Below are positions 8,559 to 18,774 of a stretch of DNA of 64,000 bases, piece by piece. Every line of letters starts with the position of its first letter. Position 1 is the first letter of the stretch. Position numbers and translations under genes: made by a program. The stretch comes from Candidatus Altimarinota bacterium (GTDB lineage Bacteria > Patescibacteriota > Gracilibacteria > BD1-5 > UBA6164). The notes under the pieces were generated by a model. The model was not told the DNA's origin. It saw only the letters and a list, made by a program, of their open reading frames with translations, and did not search any database. The stretch covers positions 1 through 64,000 of the forward strand of contig JAAXWG010000002.1 of the NCBI GenBank assembly GCA_013350285.1, in the 5' to 3' direction.

Positions 8559-10757
8559 TTAATCAGTTTTTCATAATAATTCTTTATCTATCAATCATAA
8601 AATATATGTAATTAAACTGTTAATTCATCAATTAAAAGTAATTAAATCATTATTTTTTTTATAAATAAAAAAATCTATATCTTTATCTATATCACTTTCT
8701 TTATGATTATAAATTGCTCTTTTTTTTGAAATATAAAACAATAAATGAATATGATTTAAATCAAAATTTGCTATATGCTTCCTTAATGATTCCTTTCATT
8801 TATCTATTTCTTGATTATTTTTATTTATTTGTTTTATAGTAATATATCACTCTTCATTACCTCCATTTATTTTGATATCTATATTTTTTTTATCAATAAT
8901 ATTAAAAAGAATAGTTAATAATATATTTAATATGGAGTACAAATCTGCAATAAAAGATGGGTGTTTTAAATAAAAATTTGGGGAAATATTTTTTATAATC
9001 AACATATCGTCCATTATATTATTTAATTTTAATTTTAATTTTGAAATTAAATCCGTTTTATTTTTTTCTAGATAAATATTTATATTTTCGTAATTTATAT
9101 TTATTCAGAAAAGTGAAAAAAACTTAATTCAAATAATATTTTCTTTAAACTTAGATATGTTTTTATGTGTGTAAATTAAATCATACAATCATACTAAACC
9201 ATTATCTTTTAAAACTAAGTCCAATGGTTTAGTTTTACTATTTAAAAAAGATCTAATAATTTTATTATTATTTCATTTTATTAAATCTATAATATATTTT
9301 TTAGTATTCTTATATTCTAAATCATAATATTTTGAATCTAAATCAATATAAAACTTTACTAATATTGAATCTGTTATGTAATAATGATACTTCTTAAAAA
9401 TTTTTTGTAAAAATAAATTTTCAAATGATTTATTATACTTTTCTTGAAAATAATCTTCCATTATTTTTACTAAATATACAAAATTACTAGGGGAGATAAC
9501 TAACAACAAATAATTTTTTTTTATTTTTTCGTGTTGTTTACTTCAATCTATATCTTCAAATAATATTTTAAAAAGATTTAATGCAAATGATTTTTGAACT
9601 TGTTTTTTTGCATTTTTTAAATTATGAATCCATTTAAAATATCTTTTCAATCATTTTATATCAATAATAGAAATATCTTTTTTTAAATATTCTAAAAAAA
9701 CATTTTTTAATTTAGTTAATTCTAAAGTATCTTTATTTTTAATCTTCTCAAAATCAATTTCATTATATCTTTTATAATTTTCTGATAATGAAACTAAACT
9801 AGTCTTTTCTAAACTTAATGGTAAATTATTTTCTTGATATAAAAATTTTACTTTAGAATTAAAGATACTGTCTAAATTATCATTATTTGTAAAAAATATA
9901 AAATCATCATTATAACTAATATAATCAAGTCAAAATATTTCAGAAGCTCAATTTCTTTGCTTATATCAAGTGTAGTCTTTATCAATAAAAAAAATTAGCC
10001 ATAAAAATAAATTAGCTAAAATATCAGAAGCAATTACTCACTGAGGCAATCACGATTTATTATATCAATTTACCTTATATAAAATATTTCAAAAAATGTA
10101 TAAAAAATTATCTAAATTTTCAATTCAATATTTATTAAAAAAATATTTTAATTTTCATATTAAAATTTCATGGTTTATATTATCATAGAATCATTTTATA
10201 TCAGTTTCAATATAGTATTTATATTTATCTAATAACTCAGCCTTTAAATCTTCAAATTTTATCCAATTTGAGTCATAATGTTGGTATTTTAAATTTAAAA
10301 TATTAAAATCAGAATCTACATCGTAGCTTATACTTGAAAAATAACCAAAAAATTTTCAATCAATTAAAAAATTAGTTAAATTATGTTTATGAATTAAATG
10401 AAGTATAAATTTAAAAATTTTAGTTACATAAATTTCATATAGTAAAACATTATACAAATTTGTAATCCTAAATTTTCTTTCAGAAAAATTTAAGTTAGAT
10501 TTAACATCATTTATTTCATATAAATAATCTGTATTACAATATTCAATTGCTTGTATAAAATTTTTTACTCATTCATCGTCTTTTAAAATTTCATCATTAT
10601 TTAATATATGATAAAGTCTTTTAAAAAAATGATCATACACTAAATTTCAAATATTGTTTTTTCTAGAAAAGTAATAATATTTATCATCTCACTCAAAACT
10701 ATATTTAAAAAGGACATCATTTAAATCAGATAATGTAATTTTATTATCTATATTCAT
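8559..10757 (-). CDS. Abi-type reverse transcriptase with C-terminal HEPN-like motif
   Basis: A 732-residue protein. The RT fingers and palm occupy roughly residues 180-320: Y-I-E-T-D-I-K-G-F-Y-D-N-I-N-H (first catalytic Asp), G-L-P-Q-G-V-I-A-S-D-I-L-A-N-L and Y-N-D-D-F-I-F-F (YxDD, with Asn at x). About 400 helical, Lys-rich residues follow. Near the end is K-K-R-A-I-Y-N-H, an R-x4-H pattern as in HEPN nucleases; AbiA-type abortive-infection RTs combine these two parts. No group II maturase domain or diversity-generating repeat is seen. It is expressed divergently from hamA from a duplicated promoter and ends just inside the left arm. A phage-defence role is inferred. Confidence 0.8.
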
Positions 10758-10774
10758 AATATTTATTTATAACT

Positions 10775-10890
10775 AAACATATAAACCTTACAATTACTAT
10801 TATTATAATTATTTTCTTTAAAATATCAATTTACTTTTTATATATGAAAAACTATAAATACATATCTTAGATTTTAAATTTTCTATCAAG
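10775..10890 (-). promoter_or_regulatory. Duplicated promoter region driving the reverse transcriptase
   Basis: On the minus strand this reads TTGATA (10824-10829), a 16-base spacer and TATAAT (10802-10807), 44 bases before the RT start codon. The same stretch, inverted, lies before hamA (about 12625-12752), identical over most of its length. Identity through the -35 and -10 suggests shared control of both systems. Confidence 0.65.
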
Positions 10891-10944
10891 TTTTTATTGA
10901 TTTATTATTTTATAATTAAAATAAGTAGAATAATAAAGATTTTT

Positions 10945-11460
10945 ACTTTTTTAAAAGTGTGGCATAAAAATACACCATTTTTAATACTTTTTACATAAAA
11001 TAACTTTACACTTTATAGCTTCTCTAAACGAAGCTAAATTACTTTTTTATTACTTTGTCTAAAATGCGACACTTTTTAGCTTTTTTTTGAAAAAATGATA
11101 CAAAATGCGACACTTTTAGGTTTTTCTAAAAGTGTAACATAAAAAGTTACATTTTTTAGTACTTTTTACATAAAATAACTTTACAATATGTAATAAGTCT
11201 AAATTTAGCAAACTTATTATTCTTATATTATATATAAAAGTTTACACTTTTGGACTTTTTTGAAAAAAATGATGCAAAATGTTACACTTTTGGAATTTTC
11301 TAAAAGTGTAAAGTAAAAACCTTACACTTTTAAGGTATTTCAAATAAAATAACTTTACAATATGTGATAAGTCTAAATTTAACAGAATAATTATTATTAT
11401 AAATTTCAAATAGTTTACACTTTGTGATTTTTCTAAAATTATCTTATTAAAATCTTACAT
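10945..11460. repeat. Cluster of AAGTGTAA-type repeats, left group
   Basis: Several copies of a short motif related to AAAAGTGTAA, in both orientations, some as hairpins. The best hairpin, AAAAGTGTAA with TTACACTTTT, is at 11301-11333. Longer blocks also repeat: ATAAAATAACTTTACA occurs three times (about 10998, 11173 and 11347). No gene is present in this stretch. The same motif recurs at 12400-12560 and beside the recombinase ends (about 6190 and 18635). It may bind a protein or mark sites of past rearrangement. Confidence 0.7.
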
Positions 11461-11551
11461 TATTTTATTATTTATATTATTACTATAATATCATTGTTCA
11501 ATTATGGTTAGCTTATATAAAATAACATTAGTTTTAGCTTGTATACTTAAT

Positions 11552-11795
11552 TTATAATTTAATTCAATAAGCTTCTTTTTGCTCTAAAGTTAATCTATTT
11601 GAAATTATTTCTTTTCATCACATCTCAGTAATATAAAATGCAATAAGTCCTTTAGCGAATCTAATAGGGCTTTTTTTAATGAATCAAAAAATGTGTTCGA
11701 AATTTTTCTTATCTGTCCACCAATCTATCCAATCTGGAAGTAATTCTGAATGAAATAAGTTCAGATATACATTTAGAATTTGAGATAGAATTTAA
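11552..11795 (-). pseudogene. Gene remnant without start codon
   Basis: An open frame of about 80 codons on the minus strand reads H-S-E-L-L-P-D-W-I-D-W-W-T-D-K, then S-P-I-R-F-A-K-G-L-I-A-F-Y, and ends K-L-TAA. It has three TGA glycines and a protein-like composition but no ATG. An in-frame TAA precedes it, so its 5' end seems lost, probably where the divergent gene at 11815 now begins. I do not recognise the family. Confidence 0.4.
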
Positions 11796-11814
11796 CTTTA
11801 AGAAGTAAAATTTT

Positions 11815-12120
11815 ATGACTAATAAGCAAAAAGATATTCATATTGAGATTACTAGATGAATATGACTAGATTTTTGAATTGATGAAAATTTTATAAAATC
11901 TAAGAAGAAAAAAATATTTTTAGATTTAACTGAAAATGAAGTTTGAAATGAAACTTTTGTAGAAAATTCTTCAATTATTGATTTTAATAAATCCTTTAAA
12001 ATAGCTAATTGTAGAAATAAAAGCACTAGCACTGTTATTTCAAATATGGAAATTGAAATACAATGAATTCCTCTGAAAGATGAAAAGGACTTTTGAAGAA
12101 GATTAAATCATTTTTTTTAA
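11815..12120 (+). CDS. Hypothetical small protein between reverse transcriptase and Hachiman
   Basis: A 101-residue protein beginning M-T-N-K-Q-K-D-I-H-I-E-I-T and ending R-L-N-H-F-F. It has five TGA glycines and no signal peptide or membrane helix. Composition is charged and beta-rich, with no motif I can name. It is flanked by repeat clusters and gene remnants on both sides, so it may be cargo, a small regulator or itself in decay. It could be part of the neighbouring defence locus, but it is not a standard Hachiman component. Confidence 0.5.
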
Positions 12121-12219
12121 TAGAGCTAGAAAGAAGTAATTATAATATATATAATAAGAAAGAGATATAAAATATTGTTTTTATGTCTCTTTTTGTTTTT
12201 GAAAAATTATATTCCTACC

Positions 12220-12352
12220 AGAAGTAAAAGAACCTATTCATACTTTATGAATTAAGATAAGCTTTGAAGATAAGTCAGTTAAAGTAATTCCTATGTTTGA
12301 TAAAGAAGTAAAAGAATACTTAGAGTTAGATGAAGTAACTGTCATAAATTAA
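12220..12352 (+). pseudogene. Gene remnant (C-terminal fragment)
   Basis: An open frame without a usable start reads L-P-E-V-K-E-P-I-H-T-L-G-I-K-I-S, then V-I-P-M-F-D-K-E-V-K-E-Y-L and ends V-T-V-I-N-TAA. One glycine is TGA. It resembles the end of a lost protein; the family is not recognised. Confidence 0.3.
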
Positions 12353-12397
12353 AGCAAATAGCAATTATTCCTAGATTTTTTCTAGTATTTTAGTCAT

Positions 12398-12565
12398 TCC
12401 AAAAGTGTAACATTTTTGTTGATTTTTTACTAAAAAAGCCTAAAAGTGTAACATTTTACATAAGCTACAGAAAAAGTAATTTTGCTCCGTTTAGAGAAAC
12501 TATAAAGTGTAAAGTTTTTTTTCATAGAAAACCCCAAAAATGTTGCATTTTCTCGCTACACTTTT
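12398..12565. repeat. Cluster of AAGTGTAA-type repeats, right group
   Basis: Copies of AAAAGTGTAACATTTT and relatives occur at about 12401, 12443, 12506 and 12554 in both orientations. The stretch around GTTTAGAGAAACTATAAAG is an inverted counterpart of 11005-11045 in the left group. The whole intergenic region is thus partly mirrored around about 11,765. Confidence 0.65.
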
Positions 12566-12696
12566 GAAAAATAAAAAAATAGAAATTATTTAGCTTTTAA
12601 AATCATTATTTATAAATAATCAAAATTTGATAGAAAAATTAAGTTTTAAAATATGTCTTTATAGTTTTTCATATATAAATAATACTTTAAAGTAAA

Positions 12697-12724
12697 TTGA
12701 TATTTTAAAGAAAATAATTATAAT
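12697..12724 (+). promoter_or_regulatory. Promoter of the Hachiman operon
   Basis: TTGATA, a 16-base spacer and TATAAT lie 40 bases before the hamA start. This is the inverted duplicate of the reverse transcriptase promoter at 10802-10829, with an extra insertion further upstream. Confidence 0.65.
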
Positions 12725-12764
12725 AATAGTAATTGTAAAGTTTATATGTTTAATAAAATTGTAA

Positions 12765-13697
12765 ATGGATTCATCATTTAGTTCAGATAGTAATGAGTTT
12801 TTATCTATCTTTAAAGAGATTGATAATATAGCATTAGACAAAAATTGAGAAAAATCTTTAAAAATTTTTATGCTTCAAATAGATTCAAAAGACTTTGATT
12901 ATTTAAGTTTAAAAGAAAAGCTATTAGACCCTATTCTTTGATATTCATTATCAAGAAAAACACTTAGTGAATATAAATGAGTATCTGTATCAGCGGTAAA
13001 AAAAGCTACATCTAAGATAAGAGATTATCTTTCAAATACTTGAGAGCTATGAGAATATTTACTTTATTGTTTTCTTGAAAGTGACTTACAAGCCCCTAAA
13101 ATATTAAGTAAACTAGAACTTAAAACATCTCCTAACGATTATGTAAAATGAGCTGATTGAGTTCATTATAAAAAAATATGAGATGATTATGTTTTATTAT
13201 TCGGAGAATCAAAAACAATTATAGAATTAAAAAGATGAATAGATAGTGCATTACTATCAATATATGATTTTAAAAATTGAATAAAAAGAAATAAAGACTG
13301 AAAAGAGACAGATAGAAATACTTCAAAATTTTGAATTTGATATGAAAAAGCTTTAATCTCAGATAATTTATGAAAAGAAACTTTTACAGAGGAAGAAGAA
13401 AAATTTTTTAAGTCTTTAATTTACCCTTCAAGAGAAAATAGTTGCAATGTAAATACTGGTTTTGCAATTTTTATTTGATTTGAGATGGATATAAGTAAAT
13501 TTCAAGATTTATCAAATGTAGAATTTTCAAATAAATTAGAAGAAGTATTAAAAGAAAAAATAAACAAAAAGAAAGATTATATTTTAGAAGAAATAAAGAC
13601 AAAAAATTTACAATGACATAATCTTTATTTTTATTTTTTACCATTTTCAAGATTAAATGAAACTCGTGAAGAAATTACAAAACATATAACAACTTAA
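12765..13697 (+). CDS. hamA: HamA-like nuclease of the Hachiman defence system (DUF1837)
   Basis: A 310-residue protein matching the DUF1837/HamA pattern: an N-terminal accessory part, L-G-E-Y-L-L-Y, then S-P-N-D-Y-V-K-G-A-D-G-V-H followed by L-L-F-G-E-S-K. The Asp and the E-x-K of that stretch form the PD-(D/E)XK-type nuclease core. In characterised Hachiman systems HamA is held inactive by the HamB helicase and degrades DNA once HamB senses damaged or phage DNA. Of 18 glycines, 16 are TGA, one GGA and one GGT. hamB follows after 3 bases. Identification combines the motif and the helicase partner. Confidence 0.88.
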
Positions 13698-13700
13698 AAT

Positions 13701-16280
13701 ATGATTAAAGAATGGGCTAAACAAGTTATAGAAGATGAATATTTTTTAGAACTTTTTAAAAAAGCTGAAGAATACTCTATAAGTAAACTATTTTGAACTA
13801 ATAACATTGTATTTACAGAAAAAGAATACAATGATTTATTTCGTTTTTCAGATATTTTATCATTTTCAGATAAATCTGAAGATAAAAATTTATCTCTAAA
13901 AATTGTATCTTTACTATATGAAATAGAAGATTTTTTTAGTGCTTTTAAAATATATTCTGTATCTATTCTAACAAGATTATGAAACTTTCCATCAATAAAA
14001 TTTATTGATAATGAATGAACTATAGAAAAAGAAATCCCATTTGATATTTTTATAAGTAAAAAATTTAAAGAAGAAAACCAAGTTTCTCCATTTTGAGATA
14101 AAGTATTTACCGACTCTCAATATAAAATTTATAAAGAGTTATTAAATCATAATAATTTTAGCTTTTCTTGACCAACCTCACTTTGAAAATCATTTTTAAT
14201 AGAATCTTATATTTTTGAAATAGCTAAAGCAAAAAAAGAAAATATTGTTCTTATTGTTCCTACAAGAGCTTTAATAAATCAAGTATCTAATAAGTTGAAA
14301 ACAGAATTTAAAGATAGATTAGAAAAATATAAGATTTTAACTCACCCAGTAGTGCCAGATTTACTATACAGCAAAGAAAACAATTTTATTTTCATATTTA
14401 CACCAGAAAGATTTATAACATATCTATGAAATAAAAATAACCCTAAAATTTCTTATCTATTTGTTGATGAAGCACATAAAGTAATATCGGAAAATGATTC
14501 TCGTTCTCCTTTGTACTATCATGCACTTTATCAAGCACAAAAAAAATGAATAAACTTATTTTTTGCATCTCCAAATTTACCAAATCCAGATATATTTTTA
14601 AAAGTATTTTGAGCTAGTCCAGAAGATAATTTAACAGTTACTGAAACAACAGTAACTCAAAATAGATATTTTATAGACTTAGTACAAAGAAATATTACAT
14701 ATTATTCAGATTTATGAAATGAATATAATATTGAAAATAATAGTATATTTTTAAAAAGCACATTTGAGATAATTCGTGAGTTATGAAATAATACTAAAAA
14801 TATAATTTATTGTAATACAGTTCAAAATACTATAAATTATTCATTGAAATTTTCCAAACTTTTAAATGATGTTTCAGATGAAGAAAAACTAATTCAAATA
14901 AATAAACTTATAGATTTAATAAAAAAAGAATTACACGAATATTATTATTTAATTCCTTGTTTAAAAAAGTGAATTTGATTTCATTTTTGAGCAATTCCTC
15001 AAAGAATTAGAAATATGATAGAACAATTATTTCAAGATAAAGCTATAAGTTATATTTTTACAACTTCAACATTATTAGAATGAATAAATCTTCCAGCAAA
15101 AAACATTTTTATTTTAAATAATAAAATTTGATTAAATAAATTTAAAAGTATAGATTTTTGGAATTTAGCTTGAAGAGCTTGAAGGTTAACAAAAGAGTTA
15201 TCTTGAAATATAATTTGTATTAGAGAAGATATAAATGAATGGGTTAAAGATTATACTAGTAAAGCTGTAGATCATGATATTATAAAAAATAAAAAAATAG
15301 AAAAATTAGAATCACAAGTTATAAAGTGATGAAATAATTTTTATAAAAATATTAACAACTCGATTTCTTGAGAAAATTTTACAAAAAAAGACTTTTCTTC
15401 TACAGAAAAAGAAATATGGGACCACTATTGAAATATATTACTATATCATCATAAAAAGTGATTTGATAGTAATTTAATTACAAACTATACTAAAAAACTA
15501 AAAGATAATTCTAAACTTGAAAAAATAGCGAAAGAAGTATCGGTTCCAGATGATTTACTCTTAATATCTTCAAATATAAAAGTAAAATATCAAAATAATA
15601 TTTATAAAAATAATGAACAAACCTACGAAGCATTTCCAAATGAAATAAGTTATGATAATTGTAAAATGTTACTAAAAAAATTATATAAAGATTATAACTT
15701 TAAAGAAGAAGAAAGTTGTTGAAAAAAAGCAATGTTTCCAGATTATATTTCTCACGACAAGAAAATTGAATATTATGCTACAATTATGGAAAAATGGTTA
15801 AATTCAGCATCATTAAAAAAAATTATATCTAGTACCATTAAATATAAGCAAGAAAAAGATTGACTTATTTATATAAACCAAATATTTGAAACTTTTGATA
15901 AGAATAACCCTATTCATATAAATCAAATAATAAATGATTTAATGAATGATATTGACTATGTTTTGAGATATAAATTAGAAAAATATTTTAATAATTATTA
16001 TCTTATTTTAGTTGAAAAATTATGAGAAAATAATGCTGGAAGTAATTGGGCTGAATTTTTAGAATATGGTACAAATAATAAGAAAATGATTGAATTACAG
16101 AATTTAGGAATAGAAAGACATTTGGCTAAATATTTATTAGATAATTTTCAAGATTATATTAAATATGATGATTTTGAAAAATTAACATCATTTGAATATG
16201 AAAAAATTTTAGAAAAAATAAATATAAAAGATATTGAACATGAAGAATTCCAAAATTTCATAAATAGCTTCATAGATTAG
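13701..16280 (+). CDS. hamB: HamB-like SF2 helicase of the Hachiman defence system
   Basis: An 859-residue superfamily 2 helicase. Walker A is F-S-G-P-T-S-L-G-K-S near residue 150, the DExH box is L-F-V-D-E-A-H-K, and motif VI is N-L-A-G-R-A-G-R-L-T. Motifs S-T-L-L-E-G-I-N-L-P-A-K and H-F-G-A-I-P fit the Ski2/Brr2-like helicase core seen in HamB. The C-terminal 300 residues are helical. Many glycines, including those in the ATP-binding loop, are TGA, so a standard-code search would see only fragments. It forms a two-gene operon with hamA and ends 14 bases before the right inverted arm. Confidence 0.9.
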
Positions 16281-16369
16281 TTTTTATCTTAAATAAGCCA
16301 AAAAACATTTTGTTTTTGAGATTAAATAAGTATAATAAAATCACTTATTTATCTCTTATCAAAGCCAAA

Positions 16370-16744
16370 ATGAAAGTAATTTATAGTATAGGTCATTCAA
16401 CAAGAACAATTGAAGAATTTTTATTTGAAATAAATTCTGTAGAATTTGCTTATTTAATCGATGTTCGTTCAAAGCCTTACTCTCGTTTTGTTCCTCAATA
16501 TAATAAAAATAGACTTCAAGAATTATTTTGAAGTAAATATATTTTTATGTGAGATACTCTTTGATGAATGGATGATGATATAACTTTTGATATTTTTATG
16601 TATTGAATTGAAAAATTGTCTAATATTGCAAAAGACCATATTGTGGTCTTTTTTTGTTCTGAAAAAGATTATAAAAAATGCCACAGATTTTATAAGATAA
16701 CACCAGAATTAGAAATAAGATGATTTAAGGTCATTCATTTATAA
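16370..16744 (+). CDS. DUF488 family protein (right copy)
   Basis: A 124-residue copy of the left-arm protein with the same signatures: S-I-G-H-S-T, L-I-D-V-R-S-K-P-Y-S-R-F, L-G-G-M-D-D-D and C-H-R. It differs at scattered positions, for example S-K-P instead of S-S-P and I-T-F-D-I-F-M instead of I-S-Y-E-S-F-M. Both copies remain open, which argues against simple decay. It starts 90 bases after hamB in the same direction, so read-through is possible. Confidence 0.85.
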
Positions 16745-16769
16745 AAATGCTATTTTTAGCAACTATAAG

Positions 16770-16800
16770 AGCTTGATTTATTAAAATATATCAAGTTTTT
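16770..16800 (+). terminator. Terminator of right DUF488 gene
   Basis: AGCTTGAT pairs with ATCAAGTT across an AT-rich loop and is followed by T residues; counterpart of the left-arm terminator. Confidence 0.6.
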
Positions 16801-16838
16801 TTCTTTACTTTTTATAAAAAATAAATAGTATAAATCTA

Positions 16839-16938
16839 CCACACAAATAACTTTTAAAAATTTTTCCATTAAATATAAGAAGAGAGTAGTAATTCACCTC
16901 ATCTATCTTTAATGGATACTTAAGGGTTATTTGTGTGG
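16839..16938. repeat. 100-bp palindrome in right arm
   Basis: Ends CCACACAAATAAC and GTTATTTGTGTGG are exact complements, with TCCATTAAA/TTTAATGGA inside. Same position relative to the genes as the left-arm copy at 7901-8000. Confidence 0.7.
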
Positions 16939-17023
16939 TAACAATATTTAGAATTATTACTCTCAATTATAAAATCCAAATTAAAGAGTAATAAAAATTT
17001 TATTTTGTTACTCTTTTTTCATT

Positions 17024-17914
17024 ATGAAAAATATAAACCCAAGAACTCTTTTTTACTTTTCTCTTTTTTGATGATTATTTTGATTAGATAAATTTTATCA
17101 ATGAAAATACATACTTTGATTATTAAAACTTATTACTGTTTGATGATATTGAATCTGGTGGTTAATTGATGTAATTTTAGCTTTTAAGCTTCAAAATAAA
17201 GAAGATGCTAGTTTTATATCAAAAAAAGTTATAAAGCCTTTATGATGATTATTTTTGATATTTATAGTTTTTTCCATTTGAATTTCAATATTTTTTCCTT
17301 CTCCAAGTTTAAAACTTGATATGATACCTAAAATTTCAAGTTGAGCTATTATAGTTGAAGATAAGTTATCATTAAGTTGAACAGTAGAAAATATTAAAGT
17401 ACTTAGAATAAATTGAAATGAAATACCATTAAAAAATAATCATTTTGATTATTCAATTGATTTAAAATTATGAGAAAATAATATAAGTATAATTTGAGAT
17501 GAAACAGATTTATATAAAAATATGATTAAAAGAGTTACAAAAGAAGAGTTAGAAAAAATAAATAATGAAAAAATTGCTGAAGAAAAAAGAATACAAGATG
17601 AAAAATTATTACAAAAAGAACTTGCTGAAAAGAAAGAAAAAAGAGAATTTTTAGAAAAAGATAGGCTTGTTGAAAGTTGTTCATATTCTCAATTAGAAAT
17701 AAAAGACAAATTAAAAGCTCCAAGTACAGCAAAATTTCAATCTTGTTCTTATGCAAAATATATTCCGTCAACAGAAAGGCATAAATTTGAATCTTATGTA
17801 GATTCTCAAAATTGATTTTGAACAATGATTAGAACAAACTTTGTATGTTTTGTAACTTATGATTTTGAAGATAAAAATGCTTATAAAATAAATTGTGAAA
17901 TATACGAAAATTAA
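17024..17914 (+). CDS. TM2-domain membrane protein (right copy)
   Basis: A 296-residue copy of the left-arm protein: TM2 domain at residues 8-50, a further membrane helix near 85-105, beta-rich segment, coiled coil and C-terminal L-K-A-P-S-T-A-K-F-Q-S domain. Substitutions include E-L-E-K for Y-L-E-K in the coiled coil and K-D-K-L for E-R-K-L before the last domain. The lack of frameshifts suggests both copies are maintained or recently duplicated. Confidence 0.8.
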
Positions 17915-18050
17915 AATTTTAATAACATATAAATATTACAATAAAAAGCAAAATTAAAAACTTTGCTTTTTATTTATTTTAAGCCGTTTTTACTTGTATT
18001 TAAAACAAAAATTGTTATAATAAATAGATATTATATTTTAATATTTACTT

Positions 18051-18641
18051 ATGAAAAAGATAGCAATTTACTGAAGGACTTCAACAGTCGACAAGCAGGA
18101 TTTAGATACTCAGTTAATTCCATTAAGAGAATTTGCAAAAGCAAGATGATTTTTTATTTATAATGAATATGTTGATAAAATCTCTTGATGAAAAGAAAAT
18201 AGACCAGAGTTAGATAAACTTATGGAAGATGCTCAAAAAAGAAAAATAGACTGAGTTTTAGTTTTTAGATTTGATAGATTCAGTCGTTCGACTAAACATT
18301 TAATAAATACACTTGAATTATTCAATAACTTATGAATTGACTTTATTTCATATAATGAAAATATCGATACATCTACTCCAGTTGGTAAAGTTTTATTTAC
18401 AATGATTTCAGCATTTTCAGAATTTGAAAAATCAATTATACAAGAAAGAGTTAGAGCTTGAATACATAAAGCAAGAATAAAATGAAAAACTTTATGAAGA
18501 CCTAAAGTTGATACAGATATTTTAAAGATTGTAAAATTAAAAGAAAGCTGAATGACTTTTAGAGATATAGCAGAAAAAATGAAGCTAAAAAAATCTAATG
18601 TTTATAATAAATACAACTCATACAAGTTAAATCAAGTGTAA
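18051..18641 (+). CDS. Serine recombinase, resolvase/invertase type (right copy)
   Basis: A 196-residue copy of the left-arm recombinase with intact R-T-S-T nucleophile region, F-R-F-D-R-F-S-R-S motif and C-terminal helix-turn-helix. Conserved glycines are TGA. It reads outward toward the res-like palindrome at 18648-18747. Two active copies in opposite orientation could in principle invert the 7.75-kb segment between the arms or act together in transposition. Confidence 0.92.
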
Positions 18642-18647
18642 AGTTTT

Positions 18648-18747
18648 TGTCCAAAAAAACTATGAAAAACCCGAGTTGAAAATTCCTTTAAAATTCATAT
18701 AATAATTTTAGAAAAATAAAGTTCATAAATCAACTAATTTTTGGACA
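18648..18747. repeat. Imperfect palindrome at outer end of right arm (res-like site)
   Basis: TGTCCAAAAAAACTATG at one end and ATCAACTAATTTTTGGACA at the other form the mirrored version of 6092-6191. It lies between the arm recombinase and the start of the second large serine recombinase. Confidence 0.5.
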
Positions 18748-18774
18748 AATAAAATATATTGAAATGTAAATAAT

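Larger units (their letters stand above)
16295..18747 (+). mobile_element. Right arm of the 2.45-kb inverted repeat pair
   Basis: Inverted copy of 6092-8545 carrying DUF488, TM2 and resolvase genes, all full length. The outer end is ...TTTTTGGACA at 18747 and the inner end starts AAGCCAAAAAACATTTTG. Together the arms enclose 7.75 kb with the reverse transcriptase and Hachiman genes. Confidence 0.85.

Noticed and set aside
8559-10757. Group II intron, retron or diversity-generating retroelement
   Set aside because: No maturase or HNH domain, no domain V-like hairpin, no msr/msd-type inverted structure and no template/variable repeat pair was seen near the reverse transcriptase.
10945-12565. 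CRISPR array
   Set aside because: Repeats are short, in both orientations and irregularly spaced, without uniform spacers or cas genes.
17535-17825. Leucine/phenylalanine-rich frame opposite the TM2 gene, present in both arms
   Set aside because: Conserved only because the arms are duplicated; it is the complement of a Lys/Glu-rich coiled coil, which gives hydrophobic codons on the other strand.
17963-18163. 66-codon frame overlapping the arm recombinase start, seen in both arms
   Set aside because: Out of frame with the clear recombinase; its conservation follows from arm duplication.
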